A DNA stretch of 24,408 nucleotides from an uncultured Prevotella sp. GTDB taxonomy: Bacteria; Bacteroidota; Bacteroidia; Bacteroidales; Bacteroidaceae. This document shows positions 8,062 through 16,191 of this stretch, piece after piece. Under the pieces are notes generated by a model that was not told where the DNA came from, made no database searches, and saw only the letters and a program-made list of their open reading frames with translations. Position 1 is the first letter of the stretch. Each line of letters starts with the position of its first letter. The stretch is from NCBI GenBank assembly GCA_934281565.1, contig CAKQXI010000023.1, forward strand, positions 1-24,408, read 5' to 3'. The position numbers and the translations under genes were made by a program.

Positions 8062-8391
8062 ATTATTTTCTTTTTAGTTATGATGTAAAAATCCTTGGTT
8101 TATATATTATATGTGCAAAGATAATAAAAATATGAAGAATAGAGTTCTGCAATCTTGACTATTTTTATTAAATAACATTAATATATTTACTTTTCATGCT
8201 GATTAATTCTTAATATTATATTTATTTTTATAACTTTACCAACAGTTTAGGAAACCTAATATCCAAGAAATTAAAAAGCGAAAAATTTACGAGCCTAATA
8301 TCATTGGAAAACTCCTGCATGGGGTTACCTAGATTAAATAAAAACTCTTTTATATTAAACATTCATTGGCAGAATTTAAAAATAAACTATC
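8062..8391. promoter_or_regulatory. Divergent fucosidase/susC intergenic region (330 bp)
   Basis: Very AT-rich spacer without a credible ORF. It holds the good fucosidase -7 box (8116-8123, - strand) and a weak + strand candidate for susC, TAACTTTACC at 8231-8240. The predicted susC leader of ~145 nt contains CCTAATATC twice (near 8253 and 8294) and a small hairpin AACTCC/GGGGTT at 8310-8326. No obvious regulator-binding palindrome was found. Confidence 0.5.
8116..8123 (-). promoter_or_regulatory. -7 box for the fucosidase gene
   Basis: The - strand reads TATCTTTG followed by CAC, an exact match to TAnnTTTG with the common GCA extension. It is 55 bp upstream of the ATG, implying a leader of about 45-50 nt. 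No convincing -33 TTTG is seen. Confidence 0.6.
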
Positions 8392-11300
8392 ATGAAAAAA
8401 ACAGTCAAATTTTTCAGTCTGCTTCTTGCATTGACTGCATCTTTCACATGGGGAGGAATAAGTAGCAAAGCCCTGGCTGCCATTCCTTTAGTTACTAACC
8501 AACAACAGGCAAGCACTTGTTCGGGAACTGTTCGTGATGCCGCTGGTGAACCTATCATTGGAGCATCTATTCGGGTAAAAGGTTCCAAAACAGGAACAGT
8601 AACCGACATTGAGGGTAATTTTACATTAAGCAATGTAAAAAAAGGCACTAAACTAGAAATCTCTAGCATAGGCTTTATCTCAAAGACCGTTATATGGAAT
8701 GGGAAACCATTAAATGTTACTTTAGAAGAAGACCAAACGACTTTAGGCGAAGTTGTTGTTACAGGTTATGGTGGCGTACAAAAAGCCAAGACCATGACAG
8801 CCTCAGCAGCCATAGTTAATGTGGGTACTCTTTCAAAACTTCCTATCATCACAATGGCGGAAGGTCTTGGAGGACGAGTTACTGGCGTATTTACCCAGCA
8901 ACGTAGTGGTACTCCCGGTGAGAAGACCAAGATTTGGATACGAGGTGGTAGCAATATTCTTTATGTTATTGATGATGTCGTTCTTGACACCAGCGAAGGT
9001 GAAGATTTCTTCAGCCGTCTTCGTCCTGATGACATTGCTAATATGTCTGTACTAAAAGATGCCGCAGCAACAGCAGTCTATGGACCGCGTGCTGCCAACG
9101 GAGTAATCGTTATTCAAACGAAGCGTGGTTCTGATGGTGTCCCAAGAATTACATTAAGCCAAAAATTAAGTATCATGACTCCGACCTATCGCCCACATGG
9201 AATGAACAGCTACGACTATGTTAACGAGCGTAATGAAATTGCCTTGGCTAACTACGAAGAAACAAAACCTTTCAACGATACGGAGCTATCTAAGTTCTAC
9301 ATGGGATATTTAAATCAGCAAGGATATAGTCGCAATGACATCATGAAAATGGTCAACGAGAAGTATAATATGAAATACTCCATCAATGATATCAATGACC
9401 TTTTCGACCCATACAAGACACAAAATGGTGATATAGAGAACTATTATAGCACATACGATCCATGGAAAATGTTCAACCATACTCAACCTATGTACCAAAC
9501 CAACATTAGCGTACGTGGTGGAAGTGACCGTATCAAGTATTATTCAAGTATAGGATATTTGAATCAGCGAGGTTTAAGCAAGACGTATGATTATAAGCAA
9601 TATAATATTGTCATAAATACTGATGCCTATCTTTTAGAGAATAAGAGCCTGAAACTCACGTTCAATGCAAATGGTACCTCTAATCAAAAGAACGCACCTA
9701 GCGGAGGAAATAGTATATTCAATTCTGTCATGTTTGGTTATGAGAAACCTAACCGTCCTGCAAAATGGAGCACAGGATTAGCTCGTAAATGGTCTGCCGA
9801 ATCTCTTTTAAACAATGGCTTTAATAATCTGACCAGTAAACGACTCCAAATAAACATGGCTTTGAAATGGTTTTTACCTTGGATTAAGGGACTTTCTGCA
9901 ACAGCAAGTTTGAATTATACCACTTCTTATGATATGGCCAAGAACTTTTCCTATGATGAGGAGGGTGTATATGATACTCCATATTCAACAACTCAGTCGG
10001 CTTTCAATCCAGAAAATGCTCAACTCTATCAAGCATGGGCCGATTACCATCTGACTACTGGCATATTACAATTTGATTACTCAAAAACCATCGGCAAGCA
10101 TAACTTCTCTGCAATGGTTAATTATCAAGGTCAAGTACGTAAACTAAATTGGAGTTCTCAAACAAAGAAAGGTTTTGCCACAACATTAGTTCCACAACTA
10201 GATTTTGGTGCTACAAAGGAAAAGAGCAGCGGTAGTGCCCAAGAATGGGGAGCTGCTTCCTGGATTGGACGCATTACTTATGATTACGACAATAAATACA
10301 TGCTTCAATATAGCTGTAACTACAATGGTTCTTTAAGTTACACTCCAAACAAACGCTGGGGATTTTTCCAAGCTATCTCTTTCGGATGGAACATGGCAAA
10401 AGAAACTTGGTTTAAGAAGTTAATCCCTCGTACCATTGTCAACAGTTTTAAACTTCGTGGTGGTTTCGGTCTCGTTGGTAATGAAGTTGGCGGTCCATTT
10501 TCATACTTAACACAATATTCACAAAACGGAAGTAAATTATTACTCGACAAAACCATGACTTCAAACGTTAGCTGGTATATATCGAGTGTTGCCAATAACT
10601 TGCAATGGTCAAGCAGTAAGCAATATGGTGCAGGCTTGGACTTCATGATGTTCAACAATCGACTTTCTGGAACTCTTGACACCTATCTTTATGTTAACAA
10701 AGGTGATGTCATGGATATGACAAATGAAATGATTCGTACTGATATTCTTGGTATGCCCAATATTCCCAAAATCAATGCACCATTTACTACAAATAAGAAA
10801 GGAGGCTTCGAAATTGCTTTAAATTGGCAAGACAAGATCGGAGACTTCGGTTATAAAGTTGGTCTAACTTACTCTTTCTGGGATCAAGTTACCACTCGTC
10901 ATAAAAACAAGAAAGAAGACTGGTATTTTAGTGCTTACGATTATGTAGGCAAACGTTCTGCATTCAGCGATGCAACTTATTGGACAGCCCTTAAAGCAGA
11001 TGGCTTATTTGGTTCATGGCAAGAACTTTATAACTCAGTACTTAATTATAACAAAAACTTTACACTAGGAACCATCAAGATAAATGACTTCAATGGCAAT
11101 GGCTTGACAGATGACGTGTATTTAACCAACAAACCAGGAAGTAGGCCCTTGACCCAATACGGCTTCACACTTGGTAGTTCTTATAAAGGTCTTGAATTAG
11201 AGCTTTTCTTCCAAGGAGCCACCAATGTTACTGGTACTATGCCTTCTCCATTCCGCAGCCAACAAGGGAGTATGCACACCTATGGACAATATGGTTTCCG

Positions 11301-11673
11301 CTATGCCTATACTCCAAGTCATCCAGACCTAAATGCAGCCTTACCTCTACCTATAACAAATACTAACAAAGGTTGGGGATATAGCTTTGTAGACTTTTGG
11401 CAATTTGATGCTTCTTACTTGAAGCTGAAAAACATTATCTTACGCTATGACCTTAAGCAAAAAGTCTTAAAGAATGCAAGATTCATACATGGCTGCGACT
11501 TGAGTTTCATCGTTACCAATGCGTTCACATGGACCAAGAGTTCTTTCCCATTAAAAGATCTTCAGGATCCTGAGTTTATTACAACAGGTGCATCTATCTA
11601 TAGCAAGAATGGCACTCTTGGTGGCTATCCTACACAGCGTACCTATACATTCAACGTAGTATTAACATTATAA
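8392..11673 (+). CDS. SusC-family TonB-dependent outer-membrane transporter
   Basis: It forms the 22-strand outer-membrane barrel that imports oligosaccharides under a SusD lid, driven by TonB. Order of parts: a Sec signal peptide with cleavage near ALAA (27-30); a carboxypeptidase-regulatory-like beta-sandwich (~43-115, CSGTVRDAAGEPIIGASI); a TonB box region (EVVVTGYG, 120-127); a plug domain (~130-245) with YVIDDVVLD and the SusC signature AVYGPRAANGVIVIQTKRG (229-247); and a long beta-barrel to the C-terminal strand TYTFNVVLTL. The 1093-residue length is typical. The partner SusD gene starts 11 bp after the stop, so they are translationally close. The substrate is unknown, but divergence from a fucosidase suggests a fucosylated glycan. 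The start ATG is the first in frame and fits the signal peptide. Confidence 0.95.
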   Translation: MKKTVKFFSLLLALTASFTWGGISSKALAAIPLVTNQQQASTCSGTVRDAAGEPIIGASIRVKGSKTGTVTDIEGNFTLSNVKKGTKLEISSIGFISKTVIWNGKPLNVTLEEDQTTLGEVVVTGYGGVQKAKTMTASAAIVNVGTLSKLPIITMAEGLGGRVTGVFTQQRSGTPGEKTKIWIRGGSNILYVIDDVVLDTSEGEDFFSRLRPDDIANMSVLKDAAATAVYGPRAANGVIVIQTKRGSDGVPRITLSQKLSIMTPTYRPHGMNSYDYVNERNEIALANYEETKPFNDTELSKFYMGYLNQQGYSRNDIMKMVNEKYNMKYSINDINDLFDPYKTQNGDIENYYSTYDPWKMFNHTQPMYQTNISVRGGSDRIKYYSSIGYLNQRGLSKTYDYKQYNIVINTDAYLLENKSLKLTFNANGTSNQKNAPSGGNSIFNSVMFGYEKPNRPAKWSTGLARKWSAESLLNNGFNNLTSKRLQINMALKWFLPWIKGLSATASLNYTTSYDMAKNFSYDEEGVYDTPYSTTQSAFNPENAQLYQAWADYHLTTGILQFDYSKTIGKHNFSAMVNYQGQVRKLNWSSQTKKGFATTLVPQLDFGATKEKSSGSAQEWGAASWIGRITYDYDNKYMLQYSCNYNGSLSYTPNKRWGFFQAISFGWNMAKETWFKKLIPRTIVNSFKLRGGFGLVGNEVGGPFSYLTQYSQNGSKLLLDKTMTSNVSWYISSVANNLQWSSSKQYGAGLDFMMFNNRLSGTLDTYLYVNKGDVMDMTNEMIRTDILGMPNIPKINAPFTTNKKGGFEIALNWQDKIGDFGYKVGLTYSFWDQVTTRHKNKKEDWYFSAYDYVGKRSAFSDATYWTALKADGLFGSWQELYNSVLNYNKNFTLGTIKINDFNGNGLTDDVYLTNKPGSRPLTQYGFTLGSSYKGLELELFFQGATNVTGTMPSPFRSQQGSMHTYGQYGFRYAYTPSHPDLNAALPLPITNTNKGWGYSFVDFWQFDASYLKLKNIILRYDLKQKVLKNARFIHGCDLSFIVTNAFTWTKSSFPLKDLQDPEFITTGASIYSKNGTLGGYPTQRTYTFNVVLTL

Positions 11674-11684
11674 AAACAAAAATA

Positions 11685-13694
11685 ATGAATAACAAACAAC
11701 ATATTACAAGATACTTGTGGGCAGGAATGTTTATAGTATTGCTCAGCAATACCATAACATCATGTGACCCTTTGGACATGGAGCCCACAACAAAAGTGGA
11801 TGAAGCACGCTTTTGGCAGAATCCACAATTAGCACGTTCTTATGTAAACGACTTCTACTTCATTGGTTCTACTGGCTCTGGACAATACTTCCAAGCAGAA
11901 CAGTGGTCAGACAACTGTCAAGGTAACTATGAACAAGACTGGGACACCTATCGCCAGTTAGCAATTAACAATCGACGATATGATGAAACTTCACCTTGGA
12001 GTGGTCCCTGGGTTGGCGCATATAAGAACATTTACAAAATTAATAATGGCATTGGCAAAATTAGTTCTTCAAAGATACTATCTGAGCTTTTAAGGAACCA
12101 ACTTTTAGGCGAGTGTTATTTTTTCCGTGCATGGGTTTACTTTGATATGGAAAAATTCTGGGGAACTGTTCCATACGTAGATCGCACTCTTTCATTAGAT
12201 GAAGACACTTATTTGCCACAAATCAAGCGTGAAGAACTGTTCAATAAAATTCTTGCCGACCTTGACAAGTCTATTGATTACTTGAAGAAGTATGGAGGTA
12301 ACACTGAAATTGGTTTGATAAACATCCATGCTGTATATGCCTTCAAGTCTCGTGTTGCTCTTTATGCAGCCGATGCTGCAGCAGCTTCGGCAAAGGGACT
12401 TCACAAGACCAATGACGAGAAAGGGCTTTTCACTTTCGAGAAACCAGATACTCATTATTACCAGATTGCATACGATGCAGCCAAAGAAGTGATTGGAGCG
12501 GGTAAATATCGTTTGGCAACAAACTATGAAGATCTTTTTACATCTGAAAATGCTCACACCAGCCCAGAATCTATATGGCCTGTCATGTTTAAGGAAAATC
12601 AGCGTGGTGGCTTTAATCCTACTGGAATAAATGGTCCTGACGGATACTTCTACGGTAACAGTAAGTCTAAGACCTTATCTTGGTCTATGAGATCTGGCCT
12701 GTTCCCAACACAAGACTTGGTTGACTGCTATTTGCAGAAAGACGAAAAAGATGGTCAATGGAAGCAATGGTGGAAAACTGCGCAAGCTAAAAAATTGAAT
12801 ATCAAAACAAAAAACAAAGGTGAAGACTTTGAAGGCTCTGGCGATGACTACCGTGAAATCTACAAGAACCGTGACAAACGCTTCTACTCTACTATTACTT
12901 ACGATGGATCTTACATGGGACCAGAGACTAACAGTATCTATCAGATTCAAACTTGGATTGATACTACGACTATGGCTTCAGAAAAGACATTGAAGTATAG
13001 TTCTCTCCATACTGGTTATCACTATATGGAGAATATAGAGTCTGCTCCTGTAAACCGTGCTTCTACACAGACCATTACAGGCTATTACTCTCGGAAGTAT
13101 TCTCATTTTGATAAATTCAATGATGACGGTTCTTTTAACACGACACAGCGTACTACTTGTTATTTCAACATCCGTTATGCGGAAGTACTTCTCAACTGTG
13201 CCGAAGCTGCCATAAAGCTGAATAAGAAGAATGAGGCTGAAAGCTATATCAATAACATCCGTACTCGTGCTGGCGTTGCAAACTTCAATCAAGCGATAGA
13301 GGAACATGACCTTTGGGAGGAATTGAAAATCCAACGACGGTTGGAGTTCGCATTCGAGTGTCCCGCCTTTAGGTACTTTGACTTGCTCCGTTGGGGTGAG
13401 GCTGATGGTTTGTCTACCATCAAAGAACTGAACCAAGTGTCCAGAGGTATCCAAATCTTCCGCAAGGGTGTTCATAGTGAGATTGCAGGTGAGAATGGTG
13501 TACCACTGGAGAAAGGAGACCCTGAGTATGTTACACCTACTTTCAGGACTATTCCTATGGACTATGACTACTATCTACGTAAATTTGATAATGCACGTTA
13601 CTACTTCACTCCATTTAATACGGCTATGCTTTTAACTTACAAACAGCTACAGCAGACCCCTGGATGGAAAGGATTTAGAATGGAAGAAAAATAA
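11685..13694 (+). CDS. SusD/RagB-family glycan-binding lipoprotein
   Basis: Surface lipoprotein that caps the partner SusC barrel and captures glycan. The signal peptide ends in a lipobox-like TITSC with the lipidated Cys at residue 27. The N-terminal SusD-like_3 region has the typical SYVNDFYF and ECYFFRAWVYFDMEKFWGTVP (helical TPR-like) segments. The C-terminal SusD_RagB region shows VLLNCAEAAIKLN, ESYINNIRTRAGV and RRLEFAFECPAFRYFDLLRWGE. The chain ends near QQTPGW, a usual SusD terminus. At 669 residues it is longer than many SusD proteins (~500-600), and the extra length appears as loops in the middle (~330-440), which is where ligand specificity tends to vary. It is located between susC (11 bp) and a third exported protein (16 bp), clearly one operon. 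Confidence 0.94.
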   Translation: MNNKQHITRYLWAGMFIVLLSNTITSCDPLDMEPTTKVDEARFWQNPQLARSYVNDFYFIGSTGSGQYFQAEQWSDNCQGNYEQDWDTYRQLAINNRRYDETSPWSGPWVGAYKNIYKINNGIGKISSSKILSELLRNQLLGECYFFRAWVYFDMEKFWGTVPYVDRTLSLDEDTYLPQIKREELFNKILADLDKSIDYLKKYGGNTEIGLINIHAVYAFKSRVALYAADAAAASAKGLHKTNDEKGLFTFEKPDTHYYQIAYDAAKEVIGAGKYRLATNYEDLFTSENAHTSPESIWPVMFKENQRGGFNPTGINGPDGYFYGNSKSKTLSWSMRSGLFPTQDLVDCYLQKDEKDGQWKQWWKTAQAKKLNIKTKNKGEDFEGSGDDYREIYKNRDKRFYSTITYDGSYMGPETNSIYQIQTWIDTTTMASEKTLKYSSLHTGYHYMENIESAPVNRASTQTITGYYSRKYSHFDKFNDDGSFNTTQRTTCYFNIRYAEVLLNCAEAAIKLNKKNEAESYINNIRTRAGVANFNQAIEEHDLWEELKIQRRLEFAFECPAFRYFDLLRWGEADGLSTIKELNQVSRGIQIFRKGVHSEIAGENGVPLEKGDPEYVTPTFRTIPMDYDYYLRKFDNARYYFTPFNTAMLLTYKQLQQTPGWKGFRMEEK

Positions 13695-13710
13695 CTTTAC
13701 ACATACAACT

Positions 13711-14454
13711 ATGAAGAAGATTATTATAAATAAAATCAAAAATATCCATGTCGTTTTCTTGTCGTTGCTTATATGTTCTATGCTAACGACTAACTGCAAT
13801 TCTGGGTTGGTATACGATGATGTTCCCGAGGAATATTATAAGGATGTGGATTTAACTATATGCAATATATCTTCTCGTTATTTATTCGAGAAGTGCATCT
13901 ATGCAAAAAATTATAAGGAATACACGACTTACATCGCTCAAACGACATTCAAGTCAACATTAAAATGGATTAATAAAACAGGCTCAAACTATACACTGAC
14001 AAATGATAGCGTTGTTAAACCTGGTGATACTATAACAATAAAAAACGGAGTAAACAACATTACTACAAGAAAGGATCCCAATGCTCCTGATGGTAAAGTT
14101 TATGTTGTTAACTATTACATCACTCCTGAGGTAACGTATTCTACTCCGAACAAAGGATTTCTATTTGACTCAGCCAAGATGCCTCAAGGATTTACACTCG
14201 TTGGTGAAACCGACGGCAAGGCAACAAAAGTCAAAACCAAAACAAATCTGAAACAACTCGTCGTGGCTATACAAGCAAGACAATCAACGGGTGATGCCTG
14301 TCTTTATGAGCCGCAGAAAGATGCACCAAGGTTAGGAATCCCCGGTGACTTCTCCAAACCACGTCAGTATATGGTTTACAACAATATGCGTAGACCAGAC
14401 GGTGTTCCACAGGCTAAGAGATTATATGAGATTAATATCATCGTTTTGCCATAA
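13711..14454 (+). CDS. Unrecognised exported protein, third gene of the PUL operon
   Basis: I do not recognise this 247-residue family. The N-terminus is basic then strongly hydrophobic (HVVFLSLLICSML, 13-25), followed by TTNC. Cys29 would be a lipidation site, although Asn at -1 is atypical, so a plain signal peptide or anchor is possible. The body is rich in Thr, Asn, Tyr and Lys with alternating hydrophobics, suggesting beta-sandwich structure, and has a motif KPGDTITIKNGVNN near 105-118. It begins 16 bp after susD and ends before a strong terminator. By position it corresponds to SusE/SusF-type surface glycan-binding proteins of other loci, but I see no sequence evidence of that family. 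The role is inferred from context only. Confidence 0.75.
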   Translation: MKKIIINKIKNIHVVFLSLLICSMLTTNCNSGLVYDDVPEEYYKDVDLTICNISSRYLFEKCIYAKNYKEYTTYIAQTTFKSTLKWINKTGSNYTLTNDSVVKPGDTITIKNGVNNITTRKDPNAPDGKVYVVNYYITPEVTYSTPNKGFLFDSAKMPQGFTLVGETDGKATKVKTKTNLKQLVVAIQARQSTGDACLYEPQKDAPRLGIPGDFSKPRQYMVYNNMRRPDGVPQAKRLYEINIIVLP

Positions 14455-14481
14455 CAATGTTATATTATTATTAATGCTTCC

Positions 14482-14511
14482 AATGGGTGAAAGAACATTC
14501 TTTCACCCATT
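14482..14511. terminator. Inverted-repeat terminator of the fucosidase-linked susCD operon
   Basis: The perfect 14-bp inverted repeat AATGGGTGAAAGAA (14482-14495) / TTCTTTCACCCATT (14498-14511) has only two bases between the arms, so the real loop is ACAT. It is 27 bp after the third PUL gene and 14 bp from the end of the convergent ATPase gene, so it can serve both strands. The downstream T-tract is weak. Confidence 0.75.
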
Positions 14512-14525
14512 TCTTAAAATCCCTA

Positions 14526-15968
14526 TTAGAACAAATCATCCATTGTTATGACTTGCTGAAAGTCTCCACTATATTCATTATATGAGAGTCCGTATGTCGT
14601 TATGAGTGTATTATGTATGGCTTTACGGCGTGGAAGAACCGAAGACAGCATATTTTGCCGATGTACCAATGTGGCATGATACGACTTATTGACACTGAAT
14701 TCTTCATTGTAAAATTTCATCTCACACATATTGACTATATTATCTTTGCGATCTATCAACATATCTATTTGAGTACCATCAGACTCATTTCCTCCTTTCA
14801 TAGACCATGCTGACTGTGTGGACGATACACCAGAAATTCCCAAGGCTTTTTTAATTTGTTCTATATGTCGAAAACATACTTCTTCAAAAGCAAATCCTCG
14901 CCAACTATTTACACCAGCCGAAGTAATGTTGTGCATCCAAAAGTCTTCATCCAAACCTATTCGTCCTTCCACATTCTTTTTATAAAACAAGCAGAAAGGA
15001 TCTATCAAACGATAACGTTCATCTCGCTTTTTGGAACCAAAAGGAACATAACGCTCTATAAAATCACTGGCTATCAAACCTCCCAACATCTTAGTAAGGT
15101 TATTGCTGCTTGGAAGTTTTAGTTTCTCGGAAATCTCCATACGGGTATAACCAGTGTGACGTGTGGCAAGAAGATTTACTATTCGTTTCATTTCCTCTGG
15201 ATTAGCAAAGACTGAAGCAAAGAGCCTATCATACTCTATCTTTAGCTTTGCATCCTTTGCAAAAAAAAGCTGGTCTACATTCTGGGCTAAGCTCAGACCT
15301 TTCTTCATATATCCCAAATAATATGGTATTCCACCAAGGATCATATAACTCTGTACAATATCATATCTGGAAATCTTTATGCCTTTTTGATGAAAATATT
15401 CTTCACACTCACCTAAGGAAAATGGAGCAAGTTTTATTTCATAAGTTGTTCTTCCATATAATCCACCATGGTTGTTTACCAAATTGTTAAGCATCCAAGA
15501 ATTTGCGCTACCACAACATACTAACATTATGTTGTCTCGATGACAAGCCCAGGTATTCCAAAAGCCCTCGAATGCCGTGATAAAACCAGAGCGTGGAGTA
15601 TCCAACCACGGCAATTCATCAAGAAAGACAATCTGCCTGTTACCATCATCTTTGCTCTCTAAAAATGTGGCAAGCATATAAAATGCTTCCATCCAAGTAG
15701 CTGGGCATTTGCTTTTTTTCATCCCTTGAAGTTGGAGTGAATAATAGAAATGCCTCAACTGGTCTTTCATACTATTTTTCTGATTATTCTCATCAACAGG
15801 TGACAAGCCTGCATGACGAAAGGTGATTCTCCCTTTCAGAGCTTCATCAACAAGAAAAGTCTTACCTACACGGCGACGACCATAAATAGCTATAAATTCC
15901 GACTTACCGCTATCATAAAGGTCTTGTAACTCTCTTATCTCTTTTTTCCTACCTATAATATTTGCCAT
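14526..15968 (-). CDS. AAA ATPase with PD-(D/E)XK-like C-terminus (ATPase_2/DUF234 type)
   Basis: A 480-residue P-loop ATPase of the kind often called 'archaeal-type ATPase'. Walker A is GRRRVGKT (30-37), Walker B IVFLDELPW (113-121), and a sensor-like segment CCGSANSWM is at 151-159. LYGRTTYEIKLAPFSL (170-185) carries a conserved Arg in this family. A winged-helix segment follows (~265-305; MEISEKLKLP...LTKML). The C-terminal domain has the PD-(D/E)XK pattern: Glu in GFAFEEV (358-364), Asp402 (TQIDMLID) and E416-x-K418 (CEMKF), so a nuclease fold is likely and the key residues look intact. Biological role is unknown for the family; DNA binding or cleavage is inferred. It is divergent from a second ATPase of a related architecture across 223 bp, with a repeat-rich promoter. 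No signal peptide. Confidence 0.85.
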   Translation of the reverse strand: MANIIGRKKEIRELQDLYDSGKSEFIAIYGRRRVGKTFLVDEALKGRITFRHAGLSPVDENNQKNSMKDQLRHFYYSLQLQGMKKSKCPATWMEAFYMLATFLESKDDGNRQIVFLDELPWLDTPRSGFITAFEGFWNTWACHRDNIMLVCCGSANSWMLNNLVNNHGGLYGRTTYEIKLAPFSLGECEEYFHQKGIKISRYDIVQSYMILGGIPYYLGYMKKGLSLAQNVDQLFFAKDAKLKIEYDRLFASVFANPEEMKRIVNLLATRHTGYTRMEISEKLKLPSSNNLTKMLGGLIASDFIERYVPFGSKKRDERYRLIDPFCLFYKKNVEGRIGLDEDFWMHNITSAGVNSWRGFAFEEVCFRHIEQIKKALGISGVSSTQSAWSMKGGNESDGTQIDMLIDRKDNIVNMCEMKFYNEEFSVNKSYHATLVHRQNMLSSVLPRRKAIHNTLITTYGLSYNEYSGDFQQVITMDDLF

Positions 15969-15974
15969 AATCTT

Positions 15975-16026
15975 CTTTTATTTTTCCACAAATATACTAA
16001 AATATCTAATAGTGGAAAAATAAAAG
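15975..16026. promoter_or_regulatory. 15-bp perfect inverted repeat around the promoter of the - strand ATPase
   Basis: CTTTTATTTTTCCAC (15975-15989) and GTGGAAAAATAAAAG (16012-16026) are exact inverted copies separated by 22 bp. The - strand -7 box TATATTTG (15989-15996) starts at the inner edge of the left arm, so the arms flank the core promoter and predicted transcription start. This is the layout expected of an operator or of a 5' leader hairpin; no T-run makes it a terminator. Confidence 0.6.
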
Positions 16027-16097
16027 CACTTTTTTAACATTTGCTAAGTATTCTCTGCATAGTGAACTTATAGCCATTATCTTCATTTTCTTCGTTC

Positions 16098-16155
16098 TAT
16101 TGAATAAAAAACATACTTTTTTATTCAATACAAGCATTATTTTGAATAAAAAACA
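16098..16155. promoter_or_regulatory. Three copies of TTGAATAAAAAA next to the + strand ATPase promoter
   Basis: TATTGAATAAAAAA (16098-16111) and TTTTTTATTCAATA (16117-16130) form a perfect 14-bp inverted repeat with a 5-nt loop. A third copy, TTGAATAAAAAACA at 16142-16155, is a direct repeat of 16100-16113 and ends one base before the -7 box. The copies are placed as operator sites would be, which suggests regulated or autoregulated expression. Confidence 0.55.
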
Positions 16156-16156
16156 G

Positions 16157-16164
16157 TATATTTG
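16157..16164 (+). promoter_or_regulatory. -7 box for the + strand ATPase gene
   Basis: TATATTTG followed by CAC matches TAnnTTTG exactly and lies 27 bp before the ATG at 16192. No TTG is found at the usual -33 distance; the area is taken up by the TTGAATAAAAAA repeats. Confidence 0.6.
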
Positions 16165-16191
16165 CACAAAATATTCCAATAAACGATAAAT

